From positions 265,073,856 to 265,137,855 of the forward strand of contig OZ005652.1 of NCBI GenBank assembly GCA_963930645.1: DNA of 64,000 bases. The letters are read 5' to 3'. Made by a program: the position numbers and the translations under genes. The first letter of the stretch is position 1. Every line of letters begins with the position of its first letter. Source of the stretch: Salticus scenicus. Lineage: Eukaryota; Arthropoda; Arachnida; Araneae; Salticidae. Below are positions 20,801-34,686 of the stretch, piece by piece. Under the pieces are notes generated by a model. The model saw only the letters and a list, made by a program, of their open reading frames with translations. It made no database searches and was not told where the DNA came from.

Positions 20801-23800
20801 GTTGCCATTGTGAGAATCCAAATTGTTCAAAATCTCCACCGTTTTGCGGTAAAATGTGTATGTCGAGTTCTCGTACTCGGCGGTCTTTGTCATTTCACTG
20901 AACTGGATATCTGTACTTTCGCTTTGTGTGGTTTTGGCAAGTGCGGTGGTGTTTTTATTGAATTTTATATCTGAAATATGTTCTTGACCGTGTTAAAAAA
21001 CATTTTTCAGATATACTTAGATTACTCAGATAACTTAGTATTTTTTTGTTTGTGGCAAAATCTTATTTTCAAGGTGGAATTATAGATAATGTTGTATTGT
21101 TAATTATTCCTTGAGAGTATTGCAAAATTCCTGAATTTAATATTGTTTTGATATAGGCCTGTTAGTTAAAAAAGAAATTTTGTTGAAGAATGATTTGATT
21201 AATTTTTACGTATAAAGTTGATTCTAGTTAAGACTTTAATGCAAAAGTGTTTTTTTTTTTTTACATGCAGTATTGAAAATAGAAAGTAATTTTTTTATCA
21301 ATGACATATTTTAAAATATTTCAAAAATGTCTTAAAGTGCATTTATTCTATTCTAATAAAATAATTGAGAATATGATCAGTTTTATTATGCTACTTTTTT
21401 TAAATTTTTATTACTCAATCTTTTCTTCTTTTTTTTTTTGACATCCCCCCCCCCCCAAAAAAAAAATAAATAAATAAATAAAATAAAATAAATAAATAAA
21501 ATAAATAAATAACTGGTCTTTAATCTGATTAATTGAAGAATTCATATGTTTAAATCATTTCACAAGGCTGGTATTTAGTGGGAATTAATTCTGAGTAAAA
21601 AATTGTTTTTTTAGTCCTCTAAGAAGTTAGCCAGATTTTTTATATTCACATTAATTTAATTAGTTCAAATTATATAATTTTTTTTCTCTCTTTAGATTAC
21701 TCTTGATATTCTTGCGGAAATGGGTCATGAAGAGTTAAAACAGATTGGAGTTAATGCATATGGTCATCGGCACAAGCTGTTGAAAGGAATTGAAAAATTA
21801 TACACTGGTCACAGTAAGTAATAATTTATATATTTTTAGAGCAGTTTTCTTTTGAATTTAGTTAGTTTAATTAAAAAAGGAGCTTAGCACTTGTTAAATA
21901 AACGTAAAAGGAAAAAGCATTGTGTAGAATGAAAAAACAAAGTGAAAAGACATACAGCTGGTTTGATACTAATGAGCATGCCATCATCAGTATATAAGAG
22001 TTAAAAACTCTAAATGTGCTCAGAGGTTGCCAACTAGGGGTTTATAGAATGTTAGTTATCACAGAAAAATTTGGTCATCATTTGTATTTTTTTTATAAGA
22101 CTATAGAAATTACACTGGTTGTTTGTATAACTTTTAATTTTAGAATTTTCTATGTCAATTATAGTCGCATGGTAATTTGAAATAATAAAATTAATTCTTA
22201 AAAGATCGATAAAAATTATTTTCATATTATTATTATAAATAGATTCTTAATAATTAGCAGAAAATAAATCAAATTATGAGTGGATATGTAATTCGACAAC
22301 AGACTTAAATTAAAATTCAAGTCCATATAAAGATCTGATATTTGATGGCTATAAAAAGTGAATATTCTTTACTGAGTAAAAAAGCAAATACAATCTTATT
22401 CAATTTTTTACATTGTATTGTACAAAAAAACATTTTTGTTAGCTATGGAAATGTGAATAAAATATCATCCTCTGCTTAACCTTTAAATGCCTGATTATTT
22501 TTAAATCAATTTAAAAACTAGCTGGAACCAGTCAAATTCGACGATCACTTTATTGACCGTAATGTTTCAAAAATCGTCGCATCATTATTTAAATGTATTT
22601 CATGTTAAAACATCTAATATAATTTACGACATTTCACTTAAAAAAAGAAAGTCGGAAAAATGCTTATAAATAGAAATACTGTATATGACATCACTTTCTA
22701 CAAAGTACTGTCTATGTGACATCAAACTGACTCCAAATAAACAGATGCTATCTTTTATTTTCTATTTCGTTTAATACTACGACTATATGTTAGCTGACCT
22801 GTCCGGCGTTGCCCGGGTCCATGATAATAACCTTAAATGAGTATTATTTTATACCTTTAATTCAATTTTGTTTCAACTTCTGTTTTAAAATGAAAGCATC
22901 ACGAAAAAAATAATCATCTGTAAAAAAACAATTACCTCAAACTGAATGAAACTCTGCCTTGTGACCCCGGTGCTTGTGGCAGCACATACACAGGCCGCTA
23001 ACAACATAAAAAAATGCCCAAAAATTAACCTGGAACTGAATGAACCCGCACGGCAATGCTCGGGCCCATGATAATAACCTTAAATGAATCTTAAATTTGT
23101 ATGATTTTATATCTTTAACTCGATTATGTTTGAATTTCCATTTTTAAATAAAAGCATTGCGATAAAAAATAATCAGCTGTAATAAAAAAAATTACCTCAA
23201 ATCGAACAAAACTCTGCTTTGTGACCCCGGTGCCTGCGGCATCGCATACGCGGGCCGCTAATACCATGAAAAATTTCCAAAAAATTAACCTGGAACGGAA
23301 CGAACCCGCCCAGCATTGCCCGGGCCCATGATAATAACCTTAAATGCACCTTAAATTTGTATGGCTTTATATCTTTAACTCGATTTTGTTTGAATTTCTA
23401 TTTTTAAATGAAAACATCACAAAAAAAATAATCATCTGTAACAAAAAAAATTATCTCAAACAGAACGGAACTTGGGTTCGTGACCCAGTGCCTGCAGCAC
23501 GTATATGCAGGCCGCTAATAACATGAAAAAATTCTCAAAAATTAACCTTGAACCGAACAAACCTCTGACTCGTGTTACCGCTGCCTGTGGCTGAGGCACC
23601 GTATAGCAGGCATGCTACGCACACACTGCAAAATCCACTTTCCTTCACCAGGGAGCGCAGTATGTTGTATACGAACATCACCAATCGCCTTAAATTTCCA
23701 AGACCTTTCAAATAAGGTGTCACACGGTGGTGTCAGCTTCAAAATCCTTTAGTTACACTTTCTACCGCTAGGAGGCACAGCGTGTTCTATACGAACAACA

Positions 23801-26800
23801 CCAACGGTCAGGAAATATCAAGACCTTTAAAATAAGTTGTAACATGATAGGATTTCTACAAAAGATCCATTGAAGAAAAAAAAAATGGATACGAATACGA
23901 TTATGGATCATTTTTTTTCTCGCGGATATGGAGCTTCGGCACATAATGTGCTTTTGCCTTTACAAGACCTCTTTCTTCAAATTGGGAATATCACTTTAGA
24001 ATACTTTTGTCAGTTGAACTACCTTTTCCTAATTGTCTGTTAGGCCAAAATTACAGATTCCGATATTGTATTCTGTAAGTCACAGAACACCTTATCTTCT
24101 TAACCCTTAAATTCCATGTATTGCTTTTTGGCAACATATACAGTTTTGTCTTCTAAAATACTATTAGAATAATATTGAAGCTCTATTGCTGCATGTTTGC
24201 CGATTGGCAACAGATTGCTTTTTAGCTGTAAAAAACACTTAGTTTTTTAGTTCCCCATCATACTATAGGTATGGGGAACTTAGGTAATCGTGAAAAATTT
24301 CGACCTCGGTTTTTTGACTTTTCTACACGTTTTCAGGTGTGAGGAATCCGAAAATGACAAAATTTCTATGGTGTCTGTCTGTAGGGTGTCTGTTAGTCTG
24401 TTAGTCTGTTAGTGTGTTAGTCTGTTAGTGGGTCAGTCCGTTAGTTTGTTAGTCTGTGTACACGATATCTCAAGAACAAATTGTCGCAGAGAGGTCAGAT
24501 CAGTTTTAAAATATTACTTTCGACACTGGCAAGAACCCTATTTATTTGCAACATTTGATTTTAAAAACTTCGTAAGTTATTCGAAATTTACGATTTTCTT
24601 AACATGGGAGAATAAGACAAAAAATCACTTAAACATGCATTAAATGAAAACTTTTTATTGTAAAAATGTGAGACCAGTTTTAAAATATCAGTTTTGATGC
24701 CGGAATGAACATCAGTAACTATAAATATGCTACTTTGAAAATTTCGCAAGTTACTGGAAATTTACGAATTTCTTAACATGGCAGTATAGGGGAAAATATC
24801 ACATAAACGTCAATTTTGAGAGATATTTTCATCGTAAAGATGTCAGACTACTTTTGAAACATTATTTAGGACACTGGCATGAATATTAATGACTATGAAT
24901 TTTCCAATATAAAAATTTCGTAAGTTATTGGAAATTTACGAATTTCTTAACATGGCTGAATAAGAGCAAAATTTCACATAAACGTCAATCTTGAGGGATA
25001 TTTTCATCGTAAACATGTGAAACCACTTTCGAAATAATATTTTAGGATACTGGCATGGATATCATAGACTATGATTTTTCCAATATAAAAAATTCGTAAG
25101 TTATTTGGAATTTACGATTTATTTAACATGTCAGAATAAAGCAAAATTGAGCATAAACTTCCATTTTGAGGATCCTAAATACGTTAGACAACTTCAAAAT
25201 TACGTTTATGATATTTGTTTGAACATGATTGAATACAAATATTCTAATAGGAAAATTTCGTAAATTATTCATAATTTACGATTTTATCAACATAGCGAAA
25301 TTGTAAATTTTTCATATAAATATGAATTTGAGGATTATTGCATTGGAAATAGTAGCATGAAAACTAAACAACGAAATTGACCCTGATAAAATAAATTAAT
25401 AGATTAGAATAAGATAAATATATCGAAATGAGCGGTGGATAGCCTATTAGGTGGGGATTTCATTCTGTCACTGTATGAAGCTTTGGTCAAATTGATTTCT
25501 TTTAACATTATTGCCGAAACGTCAGTGGAGGCCCTCTGTTGAGACTCAAAACGGTTTTGGGCTGTGTCTGTCGCGCGATAGCGGCCGCCAAAAAAGCGCT
25601 ATTTACTTGAAATTTGGTACACCTGTTCATGAGCCCCACGAAATCAGCTGTATAGTTTTTGGTATGTATTCCATTTGTAGTTCGTATACAGGGATTTTGC
25701 CAAAGTTTTTCTTATCATTACAGCCTATGGGAGAAATTTATATGTACCACGATAGCGGCCACACAAATCACACTATTGACTTGCAATTTGGTACACGTGT
25801 TCATGTGCCCCGCGAAATCTGCTGTATAGTTTTGGGTGTGTATTCCATTTGTAATTTGTGTACAGGGACACGCCAAAGTTTTTCTTATCATTACGGCCTA
25901 TGGGAGGAATTTGTATGTACCGCGATAGCGGCCACAAAAATCACGCTATTGACTTGCAATTTGGTACACGTGTTCATGAGCCCAACGGAATCAGCTGTAT
26001 AGTTTTAGGTGTGTATTCCATTTGTAGTTCGTGTACAGGGACACGCCAAAGATTTTTTTATGATTACGGCCTATGGGAAGAATCTGTATGTACCGCGATA
26101 GCCACCGCAAAAATCAAGCTATTGACTTCCAATTTTTGCCGAAATGTGAATGGAGGCCCTCTGTTGAGACTCAAAAGGATTTTGGATTCCGTCTGTCTGT
26201 CTGTCTGTCATGCGATAGCGGCCGCAAAAAACACACTATTGACTTGAAATTTTGTACACATGTTCATGATGCCCACGAAATTAGCTGTATAGTTTTCGGT
26301 GTGCATTCCATTTTTAAGTTCGTGTACAGGGACACGCCAAAGTTTTTTTTACCATTATGGCCTATGGGAAGAATTTGTATGTACCGCGATAGCGGCCCCC
26401 AAAATAACGCTATTGACTTGCAATTTGGTACACATATTCATGAGCCCATTGAGCAAGCATTTGACGAAACTGATATAGATCTGAGACTGACCGCCTTGGC
26501 GAAAATAATGCTCCTTTTATACTTTTCTATCGAAAACAGACTGTTCTGGAAAATTCTCGTATCACATCAGCCAATGAGATTAGAGCTTCCATATTTGGTA
26601 TATCCCTAATAAGGATTTTCTCGCCAAGATCGCCAAAAAAATCGCCAAGGAGGGAAATAGTCGCCAAATTTGGCGCCAAATTTATTTATTTATTTATAGG
26701 AGCTTTTTAATGCGTTTTTAAAGGAAAATTTGGCTGTTTTAACGCTAAAACGACTATAAAGGCACAAAATTAGCATTTTATCAACTTACTAAACCTCTTT

Positions 26801-29800
26801 GAAAGAATTTATACAAAAATAAATGCAATTATTTACAATTTCGTAACACTTTATATCATATACAAATAGGTATACAAAGAGAGATACAACGGGGGGTTGA
26901 GGGGGGCTGCCGCCCCCCTCAGGAATGTATTTGATTTTGGTAATAAGTCGATCGAATCAATATATACTATTATATAATAAGGAATAAATAAAAATGACCT
27001 ATTGAATAATGTCTGATGCAAATAGGACGTTGAGGCTCCTGATCTGCAGATCCACTAGTAATATGTCTCGCACTAGAAATTTCTGAGAACATAAATATGA
27101 TGGGGAACTGAGCAGAGTCCACTTATGCCAACTAGTTTTCACATGATTTGATTAATCATTTATTTAAGACAGGAAAGCTGTAAAACATTTTTAAATTGAT
27201 TTTTAAAGAATCAGACATTTAAGAATTTTGACTTTGTTATAGCTATCACATTGCTACCACAGCTTCTATACTTAAAACAGGCTGTAGGGAAAAGGAAACA
27301 TTTGAGTTGTATTTCCTTTTAATCCCATTCTGGTATGTCTCTGTTTAAAAATACATTTATTACAGACTTTATTATTGTTTTCTTTTTATTGTACATCATT
27401 TTGAATAGTGCTGTATGACTCTAACTTACAAAAAAGTATGTGATAAATTATAATTATAAAAATGACATTTTTTTTTTCAGGATATGGTAAAACAAAAAAA
27501 TAATATTCGTCTTCTAAATAAATTCACTTGTTTCTGTATGTTCTATTTTAGGAACAAAATTTAATATCTTGTTAAATTAGGTAAACATATTTTTTAATTC
27601 AGAAAAAAAACAAAAAAAAAAAAACCTCCTGTTGTAAACATACATGTGAATTCTGTACATTGTACATAATTATCAAACATGAATGTAGATTTTTAATTTT
27701 TTTTTTTTTTTTTTTTTTTTAAATAAAAAGGTAGTGGTGACACATCTACAAATGCAAAACTTTCACTTCACAAAAAAAAAAAAAAAAAAAAAAGGATTAA
27801 GGTGCATTAACTTAATAGTACTGATATGGATGTTAAAAGAAATTCTTTTGTATTTTAAGCTTACAGTGTCCTGTTTGGATATTATTTTAGTTGAAATGAT
27901 TAATAAATTATTTTTATTTTAGCTGCTTCATCATTTATGCCTAACAAACCTGGAACACTATTAGTTGAACTAGGTCCAGAAGATAAAGAATATCAAGCAG
28001 TAGATGAAGAAGTAAGTTTTATGAAAGTTTTATAATTTTATTTGTAATTTTCTTTTAATATGATTTTTAAAATGTTAATTTTTGTGTTAAAATTAGATGC
28101 AAGCAACTATTAGAGAACATAGAGATAACGGTCATGCTGGAGGAATATTTTCAAGATATAATATATTAAAGGTATTGTTTCAGATTTCTTGTTAAAACTT
28201 TTATTTAACATATTTTAAGTAGATAATACTGTCATTTATTAGAAGATTTTGCTTTGATTTTTATTGCCATTAATAATATTTAAAATTTTTATATAGTTGT
28301 TAAAATATTAGAGTATATATATTGATTCATTATGTGAAATTCAGTACATAATTTACACTTAAAAATTAGCCAGTGTAGAAACGTTAAAATAAAAGAAGGG
28401 AGAAGAAAATTATTATGATTTCATTTAAATTACTTTTAAAATTCTTTATAATTTTCACAAATGATTGCCTTCTCGTCCTCACTTTCCAATCACTTCGCTC
28501 TTAAATTTGTTTTATTTCATCAAATAAGATAAATGACTTTTTCCCCTTTCTCAGTCACACAATTTTTCCTTTTTAAAACTCTTTTTCTAACATTTTGGGC
28601 CTATTATTAATATTATTAATTTTGTGTTTTAAATATATAATCTGGTTGAAGGAAAATTTCTTTGGTCAGCTTGATTCCTTTCACTTATCAACATAATTTT
28701 CAAATCAGACATGAATTTAATCTGCTATTTCTTCTTCATCTCCCCCCCCCCTCTTTTCTTTTCTTTTTTTTTTTTTAATTTAATAAAAACAAATAGTTAT
28801 TCATCTTGCATTTTATCAGGATAATTTTTCTATTATGTTTTAATTTAAACTTTGCCGATGAGGAAAATATAGAATGTTAAACAGAAACACACAATCAGAT
28901 AACAAATACATAAAAATACAGTTCAGTATTTAAATATATTAATAATGTACAAGTATAAGAATTCTGAATGAGGTAGTTGAAATCTTAAAAAAAAATTTTC
29001 ATATTAATTATTAACACTTATTTTGAAAATATGCAATAGTATTAATTAAATTAATGTTGCAAGAAATTATTTTGAATAATCAATATGTCTTTTTTTTTTT
29101 TTCTTCAGATACAAAAAATTCGAAATAAAAAATTGTGGGAAAAATATTGTCATCGGAGAAAAGAAGTTGCTGAAGAAAATCATTTTCAGGCAAATGAACG
29201 CATGCTGTTTCATGGCTCACCATTTATTAATGCAATTGTTCAAAAAGGGTTTGATGAGAGACATGCGTACATTGGAGGCATGTTTGGAGCAGGTAATATA
29301 ATTTTGAAATTTTTCATTTATTTCAAATAAATCAAATTTTCTTTAAAACTGATGCAATATTTCTTATGACTTTACAGGTGTTTTACTTTTTATTATTAAT
29401 AACTTGCATTTTATACAAGCACACATTTAACAAGATTCCAGATTTAACAAGGAACATTAAATATTTTGTTCAGTCTAATGTTACAAAATACACTGGTGTA
29501 TGTTCTATTATTGAGCAATTTTTTTTAATGTTTGGGTTTAACAAAGGAAACAAATATGGAAGCATTAAATAAGTACAAAAATAATGAAATATATTTTATT
29601 TTTAAAGAAGACTGTAAAGTTTCTGTTGAATTTCCACGTTAAGTCTTATCAAGAAAAAATAAATATTTTTCAAAATTGACTACAATAATAAGTACAATCA
29701 ATCAGTACAATAAAATAATTTTGATAATGATGTCTTAATAATAGGGATGAGACCTACTTTCCACTGAAAATGCCATTGCAGAAGTGATAAAAACACAGGA

Positions 29801-32800
29801 TCAGAAAAAAAAAGTAAGTGATTGTAATAACTTGAAATAGTGTTGCATACTCGGAGTTTTCGTGAATTGTCTGTGAATGAATCATAGGTCAAGGTCTTGT
29901 AGAGGCTTAAAAGTTTATTTACAGAATATTCCAGAAGATTATAAGTCTGTTAACCAAGTATCATCTTCAGATTCATCAAAAAACACAACTTAAATAATAG
30001 CTAAAGCATAAAATTCACAGCATAAACTGTATCATAGCATGAACACACAACATAAGCTGTAATCAATAAGCATCGCACACAGTACTAGTTGTATTCATTA
30101 CATGGGTTCAGTCAGAGAACTCTTAATATAAAGCTCTAGATTAGCAGTCGCCAGTCAAAAATGGCTATCAAAAATTCAAACCCTAGTTGCCGAATTTGGC
30201 GAGCATTTTATAATTATTTAAAAAAAAATCAAAAGCATGAAATAAAATGCAATCTCTGCCAACTACTACAGAATCACTGTAATTTTTCATTCTCAAAATG
30301 CATTGCTACCACCAATTATCCATCCAAAAAGGAGCGAAAGTTGAAAAAGTAGTAAGAATTTTATTGATTAATGGAGAAATAACAGCCTATTTTAGCAAAT
30401 GATTGCGTTTAAATGTAAATTTTGTTGGTGAAATGATTCCTTATTTTAATAATAGGCCGCAAAACTGTCATCTATTTCAGGAAATGGCTTTGAAGAACTG
30501 CAAATTTTATTAATTTAAGACTAAATAATAGTATGTCTTGACAATTATTTGCTTTATAAAACTTAAGTTTTGACAATTAGCACAAAATGATTAGGCATTT
30601 TAATAATGAGCTGCAAAATTATTGCGTATTTTCATGAATAACTTTGGAAAAAGATTGAATTTTATCAATTTGCGACGAAATAACAGCCTATTTCTGCAAT
30701 TATTTGCATCATCAAACCTAAATTTTGATAATTAACAGAGAAATTACTTCATACTATAATAATAGAATGCAAAATTTTTGCATATTTAAAAAAATAGTTA
30801 AAAATAGCATGATTTTTGTCTAATAGAAATGAAATAATCGCATATTATGGCAATCGCCCGATATATCACATATTTCGGTATTCAGCTTTAAGAAGAAAAA
30901 TGTGCAAATTTCATTGATTAAATGGTATACTCATATCTAAAAATGGCTACCAAAAGTGCAATAGTGGCTACCATTTTTTATTCATCTGGTAGCCAGTGGC
31001 TATCATTAATAATTGTTAGTCTGGAGCATTATCTTAACATATAATGCAACTTAACTGAAACTGATGACTGGAACACGATCTATTTATAACTTCCTATCTA
31101 TTTCTAGAATGTTCTAGGTGTTTTATGAAATATTCAATTTAGAGCTTAGGTAATCCTTATATCGATAATAAGGGTTTTCTCGTCAAAGTCGCCAAGGGGC
31201 GATAAACTTGCCAACATGATGTCAGATTCGCTGCCAAGGGCAATTCTTTCCTGGAGAAGTTTTTGAATGGGGTTTTAAAGGAAAATGAGCTATTTTAACA
31301 CCAAATCAAACTGGAAATGCAGAAAACATTTTATAACCTGACTAAGCCTGCAGGGCCACTAGAAAAACATGAATATTAAAAGCAATAGAAAAGAATAAAA
31401 ATTATAAAACAATTCATGCAAATGCAAGTTTTTTTTTTTTTCTTTTTGTGGGGAGGGGGGTTACAAGCTTTCATTCAGATTTTGCAAGTTTGGATTAAAA
31501 GAGCATTTTTCTGTGTTTCATGTCCTTTGTTAAATACAGATTCTGTTATATTAAGAATTTAATATTTGTTATTGTGTTTACCAATGTAACAACAATTTAT
31601 AAATATTAAGTATATTATCAGTATAATGTTTATTTTTTTTCCATTTTATAAAAATTGTTTTGATTTGTTGATTTTTTTTTTTAGGTATTTACTTTGCTGA
31701 GAATTCTTCTAAAAGTAATCAATATGTTTATGGAATTGGAGGAGGTACTGGTTGTCCTGTTCACAAAGATAGATCATGCTATGTGTGTCAAAGGTATTTA
31801 CCAATGAAATTTCCTGTGTATACATTAGGACTGGATGATATATCAATACATCAGGAAACACAAGTTCAAATCTAACGCCATTAAACCAGTTTCATTGTTT
31901 TATTTAAATTGATACACCATATACACCATATATATACACAGTTATACTTGTTGTTGTTGTGGCTTATTCCAGCTAGACCATGTCTAGAAGGTTGTAGATC
32001 TTCAAAAAGCCATATAGAATAAAAGGGTGTTGTGGCTTATTCCAGCTAGACCATGTCCAGAAGGTTGTAGATCTTCAAAAAGCCATATAGAATAAAAGGT
32101 GTAGTTATAAGGTCTTCATGCAAGAGCCCAAAAGATATGTGGGTGAACATAGTGTAAATTCTCTGGTGGCAACTGTTCACACTTGTTTTTTCTTTTTAAA
32201 AATAAAAATTTTACAGGGTGGCGTCAATCTTGGAAATCAGGAAAATCATGGAAAAATCAGGGTACTTTATCAATCTGGAAAAATCAGGGAATTTTCTGAA
32301 AACAACCAAAAATAAGGGAAATTTTAATTTTTGCCCAGCAAGCATGATTAAAAGATCACCAAATAGGTGTTATTTTAACCATGATTGCACAGGATTGGCT
32401 GCTATCTAGTTGAATCTCACCAAGTTAACGCTAAAAAATAAAAATAGAAATTTTTATGTCTTGATGTTAATATGTTGAGCGTGCAATTAAAATGAGTTAT
32501 ACTTTTATAGTTTTGTTAATTTCTCCAAAATTTTAAATTTTTCATTTTATTTTCCTTTTTGTTAGTGAATAAAGAAAAAAAATAAAAATAAAAAGATTGA
32601 AATATTTTCCCCATCAGTAAGTATAGTTTTTTAAATTGCAGTGGTTTTTTAACCCCTTAGCGCATTTACCAGCAAATTTGCACATGCCCATGTCTCACAC
32701 GGACGATCTTGTATCTCACGTTATTTTAATTCTGATACCCATCTGAGATCCGTTCTAGTAAAAATAGATTGGCTAGATTATAATTAAACCTATTTACCAT

Positions 32801-34653
32801 TATGCAGTATTTTTCTTGTGTAAATCACGTGGTGCATTTTGATGATTAGCTAAAGATTGTTAGGAATTCTTTGTCAAAAAAAAAAAAAAACAAAAAAAAA
32901 CTATCATTTTTTACTGTTTTTTCCGAGAAAAAAAAAAAAAAAAAAAAAGTCATGCTTTAAGTGGTTAACGAGCATGTTACACAAGAGTGTGATATACAAA
33001 AAATTATAGAATGTATATAATAGGTAACAGGAATCATGGAAATTTGCCAAAATTTGTCATGGAAATCATGGAAAAATCAGGGAACTTTTTTTCTGAATCT
33101 CTGTAGCAACTCTGTTTTACCAAATGATTTCATTCCATGTAGCAGGAAATATATGTGTGCAAGGAAATTACACTAGTTACTATAAGTTAATAAACAATTA
33201 AATGTATAAAAATGTTCTTAATATCAATGTTTTACTACATCACAGTGCAGCACTGACAAAACATTACAATATTAAAATTCCAATATTATCCAGTCCTATT
33301 ACATAGTATATACATTTATATTCTAATCATTTTCCTTTCATTATTTTATACAATTTAAAATTTTCAAACTTACTAAGAATGTTTTCATTTCTTACCTGTG
33401 TAAATATGTAGTTAAATTAAAAAAATATTTAAAGAAAATTTAATTTTTTTGCTATAATTTATAAAATTTTAATTAACAATTATTTTCTTTTTTAAGTACT
33501 TCTTTTTTTCTCCCTGTTTCTTAACAAAATTAAAATTCATTTTACAAAGATTGAAGTGTAAGGTTGATTTTTATATCAACTATGTAAAAAATGCCAGAGC
33601 CGGGAATCAAACCCGGGCCCTCCACTGTGTGCAGATACTTTACCGCTGACTCATCCTGATACCCAGTTCAGCATTTCTCCCACAATATCTGTTGGCAAAT
33701 GTCACCGTCCGTGTCTGTAAACGTAGATAAAATAGGTGAGAATATTATGACTGAAAGAAACAAAGGAAAAAAAAAAAATAATAATCTGGTGTGTTACTCA
33801 CACGACTTTCTCTTACCCTGAAAATTAATACTATAAATGCAGGTTGGAGTTTAAGAGGTAAGATAACGAGTACTGCAATGCAAACCTATATTAAACAATT
33901 CAAATGAGGCTTCAGAAGAGTTTTATATGATAATTAGTTCTGTGTGAGGGGGGCTACCGCCCCCCTCAACCCCCCGTTTCATTAATGCACCTACAATTAT
34001 ATAGAATTTAATTCGGTTATTAAAAAATAATTCTGTTTTTAAAAAATAATTTATTTAAATTATTATTTAAAAAAATTATCTTTTATGATAATGCAGACGA
34101 TTTTCATATTAGAGAAGTAGTATAACAGCAAATATCCAAAAAAAGTCCATTTTATTCTCAATATTTAAAAAAAAAAAAAAAATACGATTTTTTTTCTACG
34201 TTTTTTTTTCGTTAAAGGTAAAAAAAATCCATAACTTTGTTTTAAATTATCGCAGATCGATGGTTCAATCATTCGTTTTAAAGGTATTGGTGAGCTCTTT
34301 TGAAAGATACCCATCATGAAAATTTACTCCCCTCGAGGGGGGACTCCCCCCCCCCAGGGGGGGAGGCGAGGCTCCTGCATGCATAATTTTTTTTTTCCCA
34401 ATTGACTATCTCTATTACAAAAAATATATATTCGTTTCATTTGGTTTAGTGCAGTCTATAGACGTTAAACTCTACTTACCTGCAATTTCCTCCATTGACG
34501 TAATGTATTAGAATTCTCTTGATTGACCCTGTACACGAACCATTTGCTTGATCTTAACGAAAAACTTACTGTAGCATCCATATATGATACACATTTAGAA
34601 TACCAAGTTTAAACTTTCTGCCATAATTTGTTTTTGAGATATGCTGATAACAG

Positions 34654-34686
<33 letters not shown>

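Larger units (their letters stand above)
24249..27109. mobile_element. non-autonomous TIR element carrying two ~174-bp tandem arrays
   Basis: Starts AGTTCCCCATCATA at 24249 and ends TATGATGGGGAACT at 27109, the reverse complement. The left end forms a further imperfect palindrome (24249-24280). After it come a GTCTGT/GTTAGT microsatellite (24371-24460), array A (24440-25330), array B (25512-26450), a repeated CGCCAA block (26610-26680) and a GC hairpin (26890-26920). No transposase seen. Target duplication unclear. Confidence 0.6.

Noticed and set aside
22795..26450. CRISPR array
   Set aside because: Tandem units are contiguous 170-260 bp blocks without short repeats and unique spacers, and the genome is eukaryotic.
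25511..26609. Overlapping 129-178 aa frames reading MYRDSG...HEPHEISCIVFG repeats (also 62768-63942)
   Set aside because: They arise from a 173-bp tandem repeat whose period is not a multiple of three, so the reading phase shifts every unit. Several phases stay open, with no start or domain logic.
31961..32105. Pair of direct repeats as a transposon boundary
   Set aside because: The two 73-bp copies are adjacent with no insert between them, so this is a plain tandem duplication.
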